From Rothia mucilaginosa (GTDB lineage Bacteria; Actinomycetota; Actinomycetes; Actinomycetales; Micrococcaceae): DNA of 64,000 bases. The stretch covers positions 868,001 through 932,000 of the forward strand of contig NZ_AP014938.1 in NCBI RefSeq assembly GCF_001548235.1, given 5' to 3'. Position numbers and translations under genes: made by a program. Numbering within the stretch: the stretch's first letter is position 1; each line of letters opens with the position of its first letter. Positions 49,468 to 59,304 of the stretch are shown here, piece by piece. The notes below the pieces were generated by a model. The model had not been told where the DNA came from, did no database searches, and was given only the letters and a program-made list of their open reading frames with translations.

Positions 49468-52400
49468 ATGCGCTTTTTCCTTGATCTTGAAGAGCATAAC
49501 GGGAGCTATGAACTAGACTCCTGGCAGCCTGAGACGACCATCGCTGATCTCATCCAGGCGACCGGTGGCCCCTCTCTGCCTGCCGACGAGCCGCTGTATT
49601 GCGATAACCGCCCGGTGACGGCATCCTCCACCCTGGCGGAGGTCAAGCCGATGGAGGGTATGCGCATCTCTAGGGCACCGCTCTCCTACCCTTCCCTGGT
49701 GCGGGGCTGGAGCGTCTGCTTGAGCGGCGGTTCGACGGTTACCCTGCCGCACCCTATCCCTTCTTCGCGTCCTCTGGTGGCGGGTCGTTCCCCGTACGCC
49801 GATATTGTGCTGCCCACGGCGAGCGCGTCGTGGGAGCATCTGCACCTGCAGGTGGTTCATGATGAGTCGACAAACACTCAGAAGGTGCGCATCACTGACC
49901 CGGGTTCTACGAACGGTAGTTTTGTGGACGGTCAGAAAATTCCTGAGGAGGGTCTGACTGTTTCTGAGAGCACCACTATCCATGTTGGGGATTGTGTTCT
50001 GACTCTGCAGCCTGCTCCTCAGGAGAAGGCTGCGCCTCGCCCCGGTAGCGCCCCGAATGTGAGTGCGTCGGGTACTGCACCGTTTAACCGTCCACCGCGT
50101 CAGGGTGCGTTGAGCGCCCCGGATAAGGTGGAGGCACCTACCCGCAAGAACGTCTCTGACCCGCCGAAGTTCAATATTGCGATGGCGGTGGGCCCGATTA
50201 TTATGGCGGCGGCAATGGTCGCCATTATGCAGGAGATTCGTTACGCCCTTTTCGCGATGCTCAGCCCCATTCTGAGTATTGGTATGTGGGTGGAGCAGAA
50301 ACGTCGTCACGCTAAGGATAAGGTGAAGGAGCGTGTGCGTTTTGAGCAGGAAATGGAGAAGTTCAAGGAACGTATCGCTCTGAGTAACCGTGAGGAAATT
50401 GAACGTCTTCACGACCTTGCCCCGGCACCGGATGCCGTTCAGCTGCGGGCGCTTCTTCCTGCAATGACGCTGTGGCGTCGCCGGAGCACCAGCCCTGACC
50501 TGTTGACTTTCCATGTGGGTACTGGGCATATTCATTGGGCTCCTGAGCTGACGAAGCCGAGCAATCCTGAGCCTGAGGTTCAGCATATTCTTGAGCACAA
50601 TACTCTGTGGGATGCCCCGCTGGTTGCTGACCTGCGTGAGGGCGGCGCTATCGGTATTGTGGGTCCGCGTGAGCAGTCTCTTGCCTTGGCGCGTAGCCTG
50701 GTGCTGCAGGCGGCGACCCACACGGGTCCTGCTGATATGACGATTGCGGTCTGTGCTGATTCGGCGCGCTCGCAGGACTGGGTGTGGACGTCGTGGCTTC
50801 CTCACATGCATATGGCGCAGAACCAGCAGATGCGTTGGTTTGCTTCTGGTAAGGAGCAGTCGGATCAGATGCTGCGCTCTCTATACAACGACATTGAGTC
50901 TCTTCCGACCCGCGGCCTGTGCGTGGTCGTTGATTCGGATACCCTCACTGAGGGCCGTGAGTCGCCGGCACGCGACCTTTTGGCGTATGGCGATGAAGTG
51001 CGTCTGATGGCGAATAAGACTGCTGCTGCGGGTGCTCGCCGTGTTGCCGGTATTGTGTTGGCTTCTTCTGTTGACCGTCTTCCTGCGTCGTGTACTTCGG
51101 TCGTGGAGATTGGTGAGGAGGCTTCTATGACCTATTCGGAGCCTCGCCGCCGTTACACGGTCACTGACGGTGTGCTCGCCGGTGTGAGCGCTGAGGATGC
51201 TCTTCATGTGGCGCGTACTCTGGCGCATCATGAGGACCCTGAGCGTCTGCTTCTGGGCGGCGGTTTGCCTCAGCTGGTGAAGCTGCCTGAACTGGTTGGT
51301 TTGCCGACCCCTCCGGGTGCTGAGGATATTGAGGCGTTTTGGTCGCAGGCTAATGGTTTCAGTACTGAGATTGGTGTGGGCGACTCTGGCGCGTTCACGC
51401 TGGATTTGGTGAAGGACGGTCCTCACGGCCTGGTGGGTGGTACCACTGGTTCGGGTAAGAGTGAGTTTTTGCGTTCGTTGGTGGCGGGTTTGGCTGCTCA
51501 CCATGATCCGAGCCGTTTGAACTTTATTCTGGTTGACTTTAAGGGTGGTGCGGCGTTTAAGACGTGTGAGCGTCTGCCGCATACGATTGGTACTTTGAGT
51601 AACTTGGATGCTCAGTTGGCTCACCGCGCTATTGAGTCGTTGGAGGCGGAGATGGACCGTCGTCAGCGCCTGTTTGCGGCTGCTGGCGAGGGTGTGGACA
51701 ACATTAAGGATTATTTGGCGACGAACCCGCCGGAGCCGATGCCTCGCCTGCTGCTGGTGATTGACGAGTTTGCGATGCTGGCGAAGGACTTCCCTGATGT
51801 CCTGTCGTCGCTGGTGAGCATTGGTGCGGTGGGTCGTACCCTGGGTGTGCACATGATTTTGGCGACTCAGCGTCCTGCCGGTGTGGTGAATGATGACATT
51901 CTGGCGAATACGAATTTGCGTGTGGCGTTGCGTGTGCAGAGCCGTGAGGATTCTTCGAACGTGATTGGTGTTCCGGATGCTTCGGAGATTTCGCGTTCGC
52001 AGATGGGTCGCGCCTATGTGAAGCTGGGCCAGAATGATATTTCGCCGGTGCAGACTGCCCTGGTGACGGGTCAGAGTGGCACTGAGGTGGTGACTTCTCT
52101 GGAGGTTCGCGCGACCGATAGTATCGGTATTCCTCGTTCAGAGCGTGCGCGCCCGAAGGTGTCGTCGAGTGATGCGAATGACCTGGATTTGCTGATTGAC
52201 GCTGTTGTGGCGGCGCACGCGGCTCGTGGTGCGGTTGCTCCTCGTAAGGTGTGGCCTGAGCCGTTGGGTTCGTATGTTGATTTGGTTGATTTTGGTGTGC
52301 GTGGCTTCCCTGACCCGGATCTTCCCACTGTGGGTGGTGTCCGGGACGGTGTTCTGATGTGCACTTTGGGTGATAAGCCTGAGCTACAGCGTCAGGTGCC

Positions 52401-53856
52401 TATGGGCTGGAATATTGAGATGAGCAACCTGCTGTTGGTGGGTGTTGCAGGTAGTGGTACGACTACGACGATTCAGTCGGTGGTGCTAGGTTTGGCTCAG
52501 CATTATTCGCCGGAGGACATCGATATTGTTCTGGTGGATATGGGCGCTGATGGCTTGTTGCCATTAGGTTCTTTGCCGCATGTTGTTTCTGCTGTGGGTA
52601 CCGGTCAGGGCGCTAGGGAACGTCAGGCTCGCTTCTTGCGTTTTGTGAAGTCGGAGCTTGATGCTCGCCGTGCTGACGCGGCACGCCGTAAGCCTCTTTT
52701 CATTGTTTTGGATGGTTTTGCGACGCTGCGTGATGAGTTCTCTGATGCTGTGAGCATGGATTTGTTGGCGAATTTCTACCGCGTGTATGCGGATGGTCCT
52801 GCTGTTGGTATTCACTGCGTGGTGTCGACGAGCCGCGCGAAGAATATTCCCTCGCAGATTCTTGATGCTTCGTTGCAGACGTGGTTCTTCCAGCTGAGCG
52901 ATATTCACGATTATTCCTCGCATGGTATTCGCGGCACGAATGTTCCGGCTGCAGTTCCTGGGCGTTGTGTTGATCCGAAGCGTCTGCGTCAGATGCAGGT
53001 GGCTACTCCCGCTGTTGGCGTGGAGGAGGCTGTCTCTATGATTCGTGAGCGTTTCCCGCAGGCTCCTGCTAAGCGCGACGTGATTGGTCAGCTGCCGACG
53101 TGGGTTTCGTGGGAGAGCATGCCTGCTGCCGAGTTTTCTCCGAGCCTGTGGCGTATCCCTGTGGGTATTGCGGAGGCTACGTTGGAGGCGTGCGCTTTCG
53201 AGCTGTACGAGGGTGAGCACGCCATGGTTGCGGGTAATCCGCGTTCGGGTAAGTCTTCTCTGCTGGTTGCGTTTGCTCGTCTGGTTTCTCGGGCGAGGGT
53301 TGCGGCGGAGCAGTCGGTATCTGCTGCGTTGGCATCTGGTGACGCTATCGCGGCAGAGAACGCACGCATGGATGCCGCTGAGGTTCCGGAGGTTTGGGCT
53401 GTCTTCGATCAGCGTTCCGGTCTGGTGAATGCGCCGGAGGGCGTTTTTGACCGGGTGTTTGAGAGCAAGAATGCTTCTGCTCAGGTGCAGGCGGCGTTGC
53501 AGGATGCCGCGGGCCCGGTGCTATTGCTGATTGATGACGGTGACCGTGTGGATGACCCGATGAACGTTTTTGATGCGATTGTGAAGGGTGACTTCCCGGA
53601 CGTTCACATTATTGCTACGGGTAAGCCGACTGATTTGCGTCCTTTGTATAGCCATTGGACGAAGGCTATTCGTAAGTTCCGCACTGGTGCTGTGGTTCAG
53701 CCGAATGTTGATACGGATATGGACATGTTCGGTTCTATTCCGAGGCGCGCCCCGGTTCAGCTGAGCGTTGGTCGTGGCTATGCGTTCCTTGCTGGGTCGC
53801 CGGTTCTGGTGCAGCTGATGAGCCCTGAGGATTCTCAGCACCGTGGCGGGCTGTAG
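49468..53856 (+). CDS. FHA/FtsK-SpoIIIE ATPase, EssC/EccC-like
   Basis: A 1462-residue membrane ATPase. Residues 1-72 may be a ubiquitin-like (YukD-type) fold; 80-187 form an FHA domain (G-R-S at 106-108, later T-N-G-S-F-V-D-G); two helices lie near 236-275; then three FtsK-type ATPase domains. Domain 1 has Walker A G-G-T-T-G-S-G-K-S (657-665) and Walker B with Asp766/Glu767; domain 2 has G-V-A-G-S-G-T-T-T-T with Thr998 for the Lys; domain 3 has G-N-P-R-S-G-K-S (1256-1263). This order is that of EssC, the motor of type VII secretion. No WXG100 substrate, EssB or EccD gene is in the window. The ATG follows TTGGAG by 8 bases. Confidence 0.88.
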   Translation: MRFFLDLEEHNGSYELDSWQPETTIADLIQATGGPSLPADEPLYCDNRPVTASSTLAEVKPMEGMRISRAPLSYPSLVRGWSVCLSGGSTVTLPHPIPSSRPLVAGRSPYADIVLPTASASWEHLHLQVVHDESTNTQKVRITDPGSTNGSFVDGQKIPEEGLTVSESTTIHVGDCVLTLQPAPQEKAAPRPGSAPNVSASGTAPFNRPPRQGALSAPDKVEAPTRKNVSDPPKFNIAMAVGPIIMAAAMVAIMQEIRYALFAMLSPILSIGMWVEQKRRHAKDKVKERVRFEQEMEKFKERIALSNREEIERLHDLAPAPDAVQLRALLPAMTLWRRRSTSPDLLTFHVGTGHIHWAPELTKPSNPEPEVQHILEHNTLWDAPLVADLREGGAIGIVGPREQSLALARSLVLQAATHTGPADMTIAVCADSARSQDWVWTSWLPHMHMAQNQQMRWFASGKEQSDQMLRSLYNDIESLPTRGLCVVVDSDTLTEGRESPARDLLAYGDEVRLMANKTAAAGARRVAGIVLASSVDRLPASCTSVVEIGEEASMTYSEPRRRYTVTDGVLAGVSAEDALHVARTLAHHEDPERLLLGGGLPQLVKLPELVGLPTPPGAEDIEAFWSQANGFSTEIGVGDSGAFTLDLVKDGPHGLVGGTTGSGKSEFLRSLVAGLAAHHDPSRLNFILVDFKGGAAFKTCERLPHTIGTLSNLDAQLAHRAIESLEAEMDRRQRLFAAAGEGVDNIKDYLATNPPEPMPRLLLVIDEFAMLAKDFPDVLSSLVSIGAVGRTLGVHMILATQRPAGVVNDDILANTNLRVALRVQSREDSSNVIGVPDASEISRSQMGRAYVKLGQNDISPVQTALVTGQSGTEVVTSLEVRATDSIGIPRSERARPKVSSSDANDLDLLIDAVVAAHAARGAVAPRKVWPEPLGSYVDLVDFGVRGFPDPDLPTVGGVRDGVLMCTLGDKPELQRQVPMGWNIEMSNLLLVGVAGSGTTTTIQSVVLGLAQHYSPEDIDIVLVDMGADGLLPLGSLPHVVSAVGTGQGARERQARFLRFVKSELDARRADAARRKPLFIVLDGFATLRDEFSDAVSMDLLANFYRVYADGPAVGIHCVVSTSRAKNIPSQILDASLQTWFFQLSDIHDYSSHGIRGTNVPAAVPGRCVDPKRLRQMQVATPAVGVEEAVSMIRERFPQAPAKRDVIGQLPTWVSWESMPAAEFSPSLWRIPVGIAEATLEACAFELYEGEHAMVAGNPRSGKSSLLVAFARLVSRARVAAEQSVSAALASGDAIAAENARMDAAEVPEVWAVFDQRSGLVNAPEGVFDRVFESKNASAQVQAALQDAAGPVLLLIDDGDRVDDPMNVFDAIVKGDFPDVHIIATGKPTDLRPLYSHWTKAIRKFRTGAVVQPNVDTDMDMFGSIPRRAPVQLSVGRGYAFLAGSPVLVQLMSPEDSQHRGGL

Positions 53857-53973
53857 GGCTTGTCTGGCGTGTGGTGAGGTATCGTGTAACTTTACCGACC
53901 GTTTTGCTGTAGGGGTCGCCCCGTCTGGGGAGTCTTCCTGCTTGTTGTGAAGTTGATGTTAAGGAGTTAGCCC

Positions 53974-55998
53974 GTGACTGTACCTGCTGGTTCGCCGCAG
54001 TACTCCGGCTCGGAGCGTCGTGATGCTCATCCTGCCCCGCAGGCTGCTGGTCAGCCTGCGGGGGGCTTGGTTGCGGGCGCTCCCCTTGGCTCTTCGTATC
54101 GTTTGGTGCGCCGGGTGGGTTCTGGTGCAGTCGGTGAGGTGTGGGCTGCTACGATGAGCGGCTCGTGGGCTCTGTATGCGGCGAAGATTCTACGCCCGGA
54201 GCTTGCGGAGAACCCTGTGGTTCTTGAGTCTTTTGTGCGTGAGCGTTCGGTGTTGTTGGCGCTGTCGCATCCTCATATTGTGCCGTTGACGGACATGGTG
54301 GTTGAGGGTGGCGTGCTGGCTCTGGTGATGGAGTTTCAGCATGGCGGTTCGTTGCGTCAGAAGCTGGATTCTGAGGGTCCGTTGCCGGTTCGTTTGGCGT
54401 TGAGTCTGATGGTGCAGGTTCTGAATGCGGTGGAGTTTGCTCACCGTCAGGGCGTGATGCATCTGGATATTAAGCCGGAGAATGTTCTGCTGAGCGGTGT
54501 TTTGGGGGAGTCTCTGGATCAGCAGGTTCGTGTGGCTGATTTCGGTATTGCTTCTTTTACTGGCTCTGCGGGTTCGGGGGCTTCTCGTTCGTTTTCTGGT
54601 ACTCCGGGGTATATGGCTCCGGAGCGTTCTGCGCATGGTGTGGCTACTCCGGCGGTTGATGTTTATGCGTGCGCTGTGACTCTTCATGAGTTGTTGGTGG
54701 CGGCGCATCCTCTTCCGGCGCGTGGTGGTGCGGTGCAGGTGTCGCCGCAGATTCCGGCTGAGGTGGCTGAGGTGCTCCACGGGATGTTGGCGGAGAACCC
54801 GGTTCAGCGTCCTGGTGCGGCTGAGGCTGCCGCTAAGCTACGTCTTTTGGCTGAGGGTTTCGCTGCTGATACGGTGCTTCCTCGGTGGGTTGAGGTGTCT
54901 TCGGGTGCTGTGGGGTACACGCCTACGGTGGTTCATGGTGCTGAGCCTGCGGTTTCTGCGGTGCCTGGGCAGAATGTTACGGAGCTGTATGGTGCGGGTA
55001 TGCCGTCGCTGGGTCAGGCGCAGAATGAGACGGTTATCCGCGCTCCTTTTGTGGTGGAGCAGCCGGTATATGTGCCTGATGAGGTTGTTGAGGATGAGGA
55101 GCCTGCCCGTTCGCCGTTGCGCCGCCCGCTGGTGTGGGGCGCCATCCTGGGTTCTTTGATTCTTGTGGGTGTGCTCGCTTTTGTGGGTTTGAGCGGCGGT
55201 AAGGGTTCGTCTAAGACGGCTGAGTCGTGGTCTGCTTCGAGCCGTAGTTCGGCGTCTTTGCCGAGTGGTTTGGGTACCCGTATTGAGGGTACGTATAACC
55301 CGCGGGATAAGAGTGCCCGCCTGACTTTTGAGTTTTCCTCGCAGAAGTCGGCTCTTCGGGGCGATATTTTGCAGGTGCTTCCCGGCGTTGAGGGTGGTTC
55401 GTGTGCTTCGGTGACGTGGGACGCCGGCCAGGCGTCTTCTGGTGTGTCGAAGAATCAGTCGAGTGTGACTGCGGTGGATGTTCCGTGTTCGTGGAATCTG
55501 TCTGGGGTGAGTATCCCGGCTAATGGTGTGGTGCAGGTTCGGGCGAATGTGTCTGCTGAGTTTAAGGATTCGCGTGCTTTTGAGGAGTGGGTGAACCGTA
55601 TTGATTCTGAGACGTTGAAGGCTATTTCTGACAGGGAGGTTCGTTCGACGGCGTACCCGATTCAGCGTTTGCGTTCGATTGAGTTGCGGGTTCCTTCTCG
55701 TGTGGTGAATCAGAGTGTTTTGCCTGTGACGGTGGTTCCGGTGTGGCCCAGTGGTGCGGATGAGTTGAATCCGTTGATGGTTTTGCCGCGTACGGGTGAG
55801 TTTTCGACGCTGGTTCAGGCGATTTCTCCGGATGCTCAGTTGATTAGTTTTTCGGATGGTTGTTCGGGGCATGTGTTGGTGTCTGAGGATCAGCGGGTGG
55901 TGACGGCGCTGTCGGTGACGTCTAAGTGCCGTGTGAATGCGCAGATTGGTAATTTCACGAACTTGTCCAGCAGCGACTTCGCGATTATCACCCGCTAA
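53974..55998 (+). CDS. Transmembrane Ser/Thr protein kinase (PknB-like)
   Basis: A 674-residue receptor kinase. The kinase domain (about 40-300) has G-S-G-A-V-G-E-V, Lys71 in Y-A-A-K, H-L-D-I-K-P-E-N (catalytic Asp165), D-F-G at 189-191 and G-T-P-G-Y-M-A-P-E. The Arg of the usual H-R-D is Leu, so it is a non-RD kinase. A juxtamembrane linker, one helix (about 386-408) and an outside domain (about 420-674) with several Cys follow. A GTG start lies 6 bases after AAGGAG. It directly follows the FHA-containing ATPase gene; FHA domains bind phosphothreonine, so the ATPase is a likely substrate or partner. Confidence 0.92.
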   Translation: MTVPAGSPQYSGSERRDAHPAPQAAGQPAGGLVAGAPLGSSYRLVRRVGSGAVGEVWAATMSGSWALYAAKILRPELAENPVVLESFVRERSVLLALSHPHIVPLTDMVVEGGVLALVMEFQHGGSLRQKLDSEGPLPVRLALSLMVQVLNAVEFAHRQGVMHLDIKPENVLLSGVLGESLDQQVRVADFGIASFTGSAGSGASRSFSGTPGYMAPERSAHGVATPAVDVYACAVTLHELLVAAHPLPARGGAVQVSPQIPAEVAEVLHGMLAENPVQRPGAAEAAAKLRLLAEGFAADTVLPRWVEVSSGAVGYTPTVVHGAEPAVSAVPGQNVTELYGAGMPSLGQAQNETVIRAPFVVEQPVYVPDEVVEDEEPARSPLRRPLVWGAILGSLILVGVLAFVGLSGGKGSSKTAESWSASSRSSASLPSGLGTRIEGTYNPRDKSARLTFEFSSQKSALRGDILQVLPGVEGGSCASVTWDAGQASSGVSKNQSSVTAVDVPCSWNLSGVSIPANGVVQVRANVSAEFKDSRAFEEWVNRIDSETLKAISDREVRSTAYPIQRLRSIELRVPSRVVNQSVLPVTVVPVWPSGADELNPLMVLPRTGEFSTLVQAISPDAQLISFSDGCSGHVLVSEDQRVVTALSVTSKCRVNAQIGNFTNLSSSDFAIITR

Positions 55999-56035
55999 CG
56001 GTAGTGCTCAGGCGAGCAGCTCCTGGTATGCAGAA

Positions 56036-56080
56036 AGCCCCTGGGCTGAGAGGTAATCTCTCAGCCCAGAGGCTTTCTCT
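56036..56080. terminator. Bidirectional terminator
   Basis: A 17-bp stem with one mismatch (gcccctgggctgagag and complement) between the kinase gene (+) and the small membrane gene ending at 56109 (-). With its flanks (cagaaagccc) it resembles the hairpin at 59421-59460, as if the two cassettes share a terminator. Confidence 0.9.
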
Positions 56081-56108
56081 ATACGATTATTTATTGACTG
56101 AACGGTGG

Positions 56109-56492
56109 TTATTCTTTTATTTCTTCGAGGCGAAGAGTGTTAAAGTCTTTATCATCATTTCTCGTGCTCAATGTTTTATACATCTTATATTTCTTCCCCA
56201 CTTGAATTTCAGAAACATACCCCGGAATATTTTTACCCTCCGGCGCGACATACATTTCAACAACGCCACATTCAATCGTCTCGAAAACACCTTTGGGAGA
56301 ACCGTCAGTCATGTTTGATACCTGACCCCCAACGATCTCCACTCTAACCGATTTTACAGTACACACAGAATACGAATTTTTATCTTCGCTGTGTGTCGTA
56401 TAGTACATAAAAGCAAACACTATTACCATACCGAGAACACACTCAATAAAAACTCTTAATTCTGGGCGAATCTTCCTCTTCAACCACTTCAA
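56109..56492 (-). CDS. CTV/EEIKE family membrane protein behind the orphan Rhs tip (candidate immunity)
   Basis: A 127-residue protein: basic start, one helix (about 13-31), outside domain with S-V-C-T-V-K-S-V, S-P-K-G-V-F-E-T-I-E-C-G, P-E-G-K-N-I-P-G-Y-V, G-K-K-Y-K-M-Y-K and the end L-R-L-E-E-I-K-E. It is the fifth member of the family found at 40697-43643. A TTG start at 56492 lies two bases after the stop of the orphan Rhs tip; no clear ribosome site is visible, so its translation may depend on coupling to the tip. Its place directly behind a toxin tip is that of an immunity gene (inference). Confidence 0.78.
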   Translation of the reverse strand: MKWLKRKIRPELRVFIECVLGMVIVFAFMYYTTHSEDKNSYSVCTVKSVRVEIVGGQVSNMTDGSPKGVFETIECGVVEMYVAPEGKNIPGYVSEIQVGKKYKMYKTLSTRNDDKDFNTLRLEEIKE

Positions 56493-56801
56493 AACTATTT
56501 AATTGCTTTCATGATAACACTGGTAGAAAACATATTATTAATCATTTGATTCACCGCGCCCACAGGATTCTGAACCGCTTCCGCAACCTGATACATAGGA
56601 TAAGCAACCCTATCTCGATACTTACCCGCAACGCCTGCATCCATCTTTACAGCTCCCTTTACCGAAGACTTCGAGAAATCCTTTATAGCACCTGTAGCAA
56701 CTTTGTCGATATATTCATCCCAGTCTAGTTGCCGCCCCAGGACAGCTTTATCAGTAGTGTACTGAACACTAGTCTTAATAAAGCCACCACCTGTATCTGC
56801 A

Positions 56802-56847
56802 ACAGCACCGGTAAACACATCTGTACAGCACCGGTAAACACATCTGT
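56802..56847. repeat. 23-bp tandem duplication inside the orphan tip
   Basis: acagcaccggtaaacacatc followed by tgt occurs twice in direct succession. The extra copy adds 23 bases, which breaks the reading frame. Confidence 0.95.
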
Positions 56848-57523
56848 AGCACGACCTCGGATACCTACACGAGCAATATCTCCACTATATCCCGAAACCC
56901 CCATACCAGTCTTTAAACCTCCACTATACCGAGAACCGATTGCAGAAGCTCCGGCACCAGAAATAAACATCCCGATGCCCCCCATGACACTCTTATCCTT
57001 CACAGTATCGTCCATATAATATCCCATCACATTGTTTAGGCCGCCGGACAGCGTATCTTTTATCATGTCCTCTGCAATCTTTGATTCCTTCATCGAAGCA
57101 CCAATATTCCTGCCCTGCGTAGCTACAGCAGTCTTTACCTTATGCCATTTCGATGCAAGAGCACCTGCTTCCGCCGCTTTTTGGGCAAGCCTAGTAGCCT
57201 TAGCAGCTTCAGCTGCCTTCTCTATCTTAGTCATCTTTGATGCAGCATCAGCTATTTTTTTCAAATTACCCAAACCACCAGTAAGAGCACCAGTCACAGC
57301 ACCGGTAATACCTCCCTTCACGGCTTCTCTACCAGCCTTCGACCAATCGACAGGTTTACCCTTAGCTTTATCCTCAATCACTGACATGCCAGCACCCATC
57401 AAAGCACCTGATGCAGCACCAAACGCGGCACCGCCCAAAGGGCCCAAACCAGCACCAACAGCACCAATCACAGCACCAGCAATGACCATCGCACCGCCAG
57501 CCACGTACTCCCAGTTGTTCTTT

Positions 57524-59152
57524 ACCCAACCGGTGATGCCAGAAGACGCTTTCTGCTCACGATACTTCTCAAAGTCCTCCACCGACACCGGCGACAAACC
57601 CCACGGATCCACCAAAGAAACCGGGTTACCACCCACCAGCGAGAACGGATCAGCACCCCAACCAGCACCCACCGGTGCGCTCAGGGGATCAGGTGCCGTA
57701 AAGCGAGCCACACGCGAATCCACCACGCGGGCACCAAGCACCTCAAAACCAGTAGAACCCAGCACCACACCCGAAGCCGCAGAAACACCAACCAGCGAAT
57801 CCGGCAACACAGGCACACCACCAGCAGGAGCACCCTGAGCAGAAGGCACAGCAGGGGCAGCAACACCCAAAGAAGCCCAACCATACGGATCCAGCAGACC
57901 GGCACCAGAACCGGCACCAGGCACCAACGAACCCACAGAAGGCATCGACGAGCCAGCCACACCCAGCACACGCGGAACAAACGAATTCTCATCCCACACC
58001 AGCGGGTGCATCACCGAAGCAGCAAAACCAGCCACAGAACCAGCAGCGGCACCAGCACCGGTTGAGGGTACGCCAAACTCGGGTACACCAGCAGGCACAC
58101 CACCGGCAGCAAGCACACGACCATCAGTAGATGCACACAGCAGCGAGAAGGACACAGCAGAATCGTCAGCAGAACCCCACGAGGCCACCGAGTTCACAAA
58201 CCCGGCCGCACCATAGGTCAGGGACGAGCCAGAACCATCCGAAGAAACCTGCAGAAGACGCGAATCGTTACCGTCATACGAGAACACGCTCGTCGAGACC
58301 GGCACCAAAGTGACGCCCTCAAGTTCCACAGACTCCGGGCACTGCGGAAGCCACGCCTGAGCATCCTCAACAGCAGAGGCAAACTCAGCCGACTGGGAGT
58401 CGGTCTTCGCCTCATCCTGCACACTGTAGAGGCATACTGCACGAACACGGGCACCCTCATCAGTGACCAGCACCTTCACCCAAGCATTCTCAGGCTGAGC
58501 GCTATCAAAGTACTCAACACGCACCAGCGCACCAGCAGCATCATAGGTCCAACGCAGAGTCTCGGTACCGCGAACGGCAGAAGAGAGCATCTGTGCGTCA
58601 GTGTAGGTGTACATGACCAGACCAGCGGGCGAATCCACACCGCTAATACGACCCAAATCATCACGAATAATCTCAGTGTGCAGAGCCTCAGAAGAGTCTG
58701 CCACAGCCGAGTCTGCCACAGCGGGCTGCTCGGTCACAGAGGTCATGTGCGCACCACGGTAACCAAACTCACGAACCCAGGTGCCTGCCAGGTCAGACAC
58801 CTGTGCACGCACCAGCGCATCTACCGCGTTGTACTCGAAGGAAGACTCCACACGAGACTCAGAGGTAACGGCGGTTCCATCCAGACGGTACGCGGTAATG
58901 TCAGTCTGCTTGACCATGCGGCCAGCAGCATCATACACATAAGCGCTCGACCCCAGGGGGTGCACAAACTCAGTGCGCAGACCATCAGCGTCGTAAGCGT
59001 AGGACAGCTCGTAGCCGCCGGTCTCGTCCATGTAGGCTGTGCGGAAAGACTCCGGAATCTGAGCGCCAAATTCACGGCGCTGACGGACCAGACGGCCCAA
59101 ACGGTCGTAGGACTCAACGGTCACCACGGGAGCACCAAACGCATCAACGCCC
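57524..59152. repeat. Rhs core repeat, copy 2 (orphan)
   Basis: About 1.63 kb, nearly identical to 61193-62821 at a constant offset of 3669 bp. The homology stops abruptly at 59152, in the middle of the core, and fades into the tip at the left. Confidence 0.95.
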
Positions 59153-59304
59153 CAGAGGATGATGAGGAAAGTACGCATGGCGGGTTCTCGTTTCGTGTGG
59201 TTGGTGGATATCCGCAAGTGCACCACCGGCAGGTGACGTACCTTCCCAAGGATACTCTATGTGCTTGAAAGCTCTGATAAGCAAAAATATAGAGCAATAT
59301 GATG

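Larger units (their letters stand above)
56495..59178 (-). pseudogene. Orphan Rhs core end plus toxin tip, frameshifted
   Basis: From about 59152 to 57524 this repeats the last 540 codons of the long Rhs gene core almost exactly, including YD-repeat remnants and the core-closing N-P-V-S-L-V-D-P-W-G-L. It then runs into a different tip: N-W-E-Y-V-A-G-G-A-M-V-I-A-G, Gly/Ala-rich hydrophobic segments, an Ala/Lys-rich helical part and an end at M-K-A-I-K. A tandem 23-bp duplication (56802-56847) shifts the frame; removing one copy restores it. The N-terminal Rhs shell is absent; only a chance ATG at 59178 precedes the core. It is a displaced tip cassette, normally silent until recombined. Confidence 0.85.

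Noticed and set aside
59179..59226. Upstream start for the orphan Rhs frame (GTG at 59226)
   Set aside because: The codons before 59152 are outside the Rhs homology and have no ribosome site; they are chance read-through of the junction.
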